NCBI RefSeq assembly: GCF_013391805.1
Contig: NZ_CP058364.1
Location: 992,501 to 1,056,500, forward strand
Direction: 5' to 3'
Source: Galbibacter sp. BG1
Lineage (GTDB): Bacteria; Bacteroidota; Bacteroidia; Flavobacteriales; Flavobacteriaceae
Length of the DNA: 64,000 bases
The notes under the pieces are model-generated. The model was not told where the DNA came from. It worked only from the letters and a program-made list of their open reading frames with translations, and ran no database searches. Shown piece by piece: positions 63,686-64,000 of the stretch (its first letter is position 1; each line of letters starts with the position of its first letter). The position numbers were made by a program, and so were the translations under genes.

Positions 63686-64000
63686 ATGCTCAACAAGATC
63701 ACAAAAGGTTTTTGGAAAAAAACGGCAAGAATCATTCTTCGAAACCGTATTCTAATATTGCTAATGCTCCTTGGCATCACTATTTTTTTAGGGATGCAAT
63801 GGAAAAATATGCGGTTTACCTTTACGGAAGCAAACCTTCTTCCAGATCATCACCCAATAAACCTGGAATACAATAAGTTTTTGGAGACATTTGGAGAGGA
63901 AGGAAACCTTATTGTCATTGCAATAAAAGACAGCAACCTTTTTACCCCTAAAAATTTCAATGCCTGGAATAAGTTGAGCAAACAATTACAAGCGAAGCCA
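63686..64000 (+). CDS. RND/MMPL-type transporter, N-terminal part (3' end outside window)
   Basis: Open to the window end with 105 residues visible. A membrane helix (about 22-38: NRILILLMLLGITIFLGMQW) is followed by EANLLPDHHPINLEYNKFL and ETFGEEGNLIVIAI, the periplasmic start found in MMPL/HPN-type RND exporters. An upstream in-frame ATG at 63653 would add 11 residues and is possible. A TACCTTTG -7-like box lies at 63661-63668, between the two candidate starts, which would favour the shorter one if it is used. Substrate unknown; members of this group often move lipids. Confidence 0.8.
   Translation, partial: MLNKITKGFWKKTARIILRNRILILLMLLGITIFLGMQWKNMRFTFTEANLLPDHHPINLEYNKFLETFGEEGNLIVIAIKDSNLFTPKNFNAWNKLSKQLQAKP

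Overview
This is a chromosome segment from a marine-type flavobacterium (phylum Bacteroidota, class Flavobacteriia). The evidence is two SusC/SusD pairs, several TonB-dependent receptors, many lipoproteins whose signal ends in a short hydrophobic stretch plus Cys followed by acidic residues, low GC, Bacteroidota-style promoters (TTG, about 19 nt, TAnnTTTG), and the gene orders glmS/DUF4270/starch-synthase-like next to panC-panD and rplM-rpsI-rpsB-tsf-pyrH-frr. I see no rRNA, tRNA, CRISPR array, transposase or prophage. The genus cannot be fixed from the sequence alone.

Region 1 (1-18.7 kb) is the accessory part. It starts with the 3' end of a susC gene and a complete susD. A two-component system (OmpR-type regulator plus kinase) follows on the minus strand. 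Divergent from it is a tight five-gene operon: three tandem ~1090-residue surface lipoproteins made of two blocks of FG-GAP/VCBS calcium loops around an ASPIC/UnbV domain, a lipoprotein of the vanadium-dependent haloperoxidase/PAP2 superfamily with the complete vanadate pocket, and a membrane-anchored GyrI-like protein. A convergent LacI-family repressor closes the block. The region between the kinase and the operon holds three direct repeats in helical phase, a hairpin and a good promoter. I infer one regulated cell-surface system whose substrate is unknown; this is the best candidate for an undescribed system here.

Region 2 (18.3-49.4 kb) is mostly household genes: a YHS protein, a TonB receptor with a GDSL-type hydrolase, the glmS operon, pantothenate synthesis (panC, panD), a flippase-like protein, an esterase-fold protein that has lost its nucleophile, DinB, a processive family-2 glycosyltransferase, radA, a META lipoprotein, an M23 peptidase, an aldo/keto reductase, an OmpA lipoprotein, exonuclease III, another TonB receptor, a polysaccharide deacetylase, a thioredoxin-fold protein without cysteines, a phosphoesterase and polA.

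Region 3 (49.4-54.6 kb) is an isolated SusC/SusD pair between the intact polA gene and a second, diverged copy of the last ~40 codons of polA. This looks like the scar of an insertion at the polA 3' end.

Region 4 (54.8-64 kb) has an outer-membrane barrel and a DUF547 protein, then the translation cluster rplM-rpsI-rpsB-tsf-pyrH-frr with several clear hairpins, a DUF5686 outer-membrane protein, and the start of an RND/MMPL-type transporter cut by the window edge.
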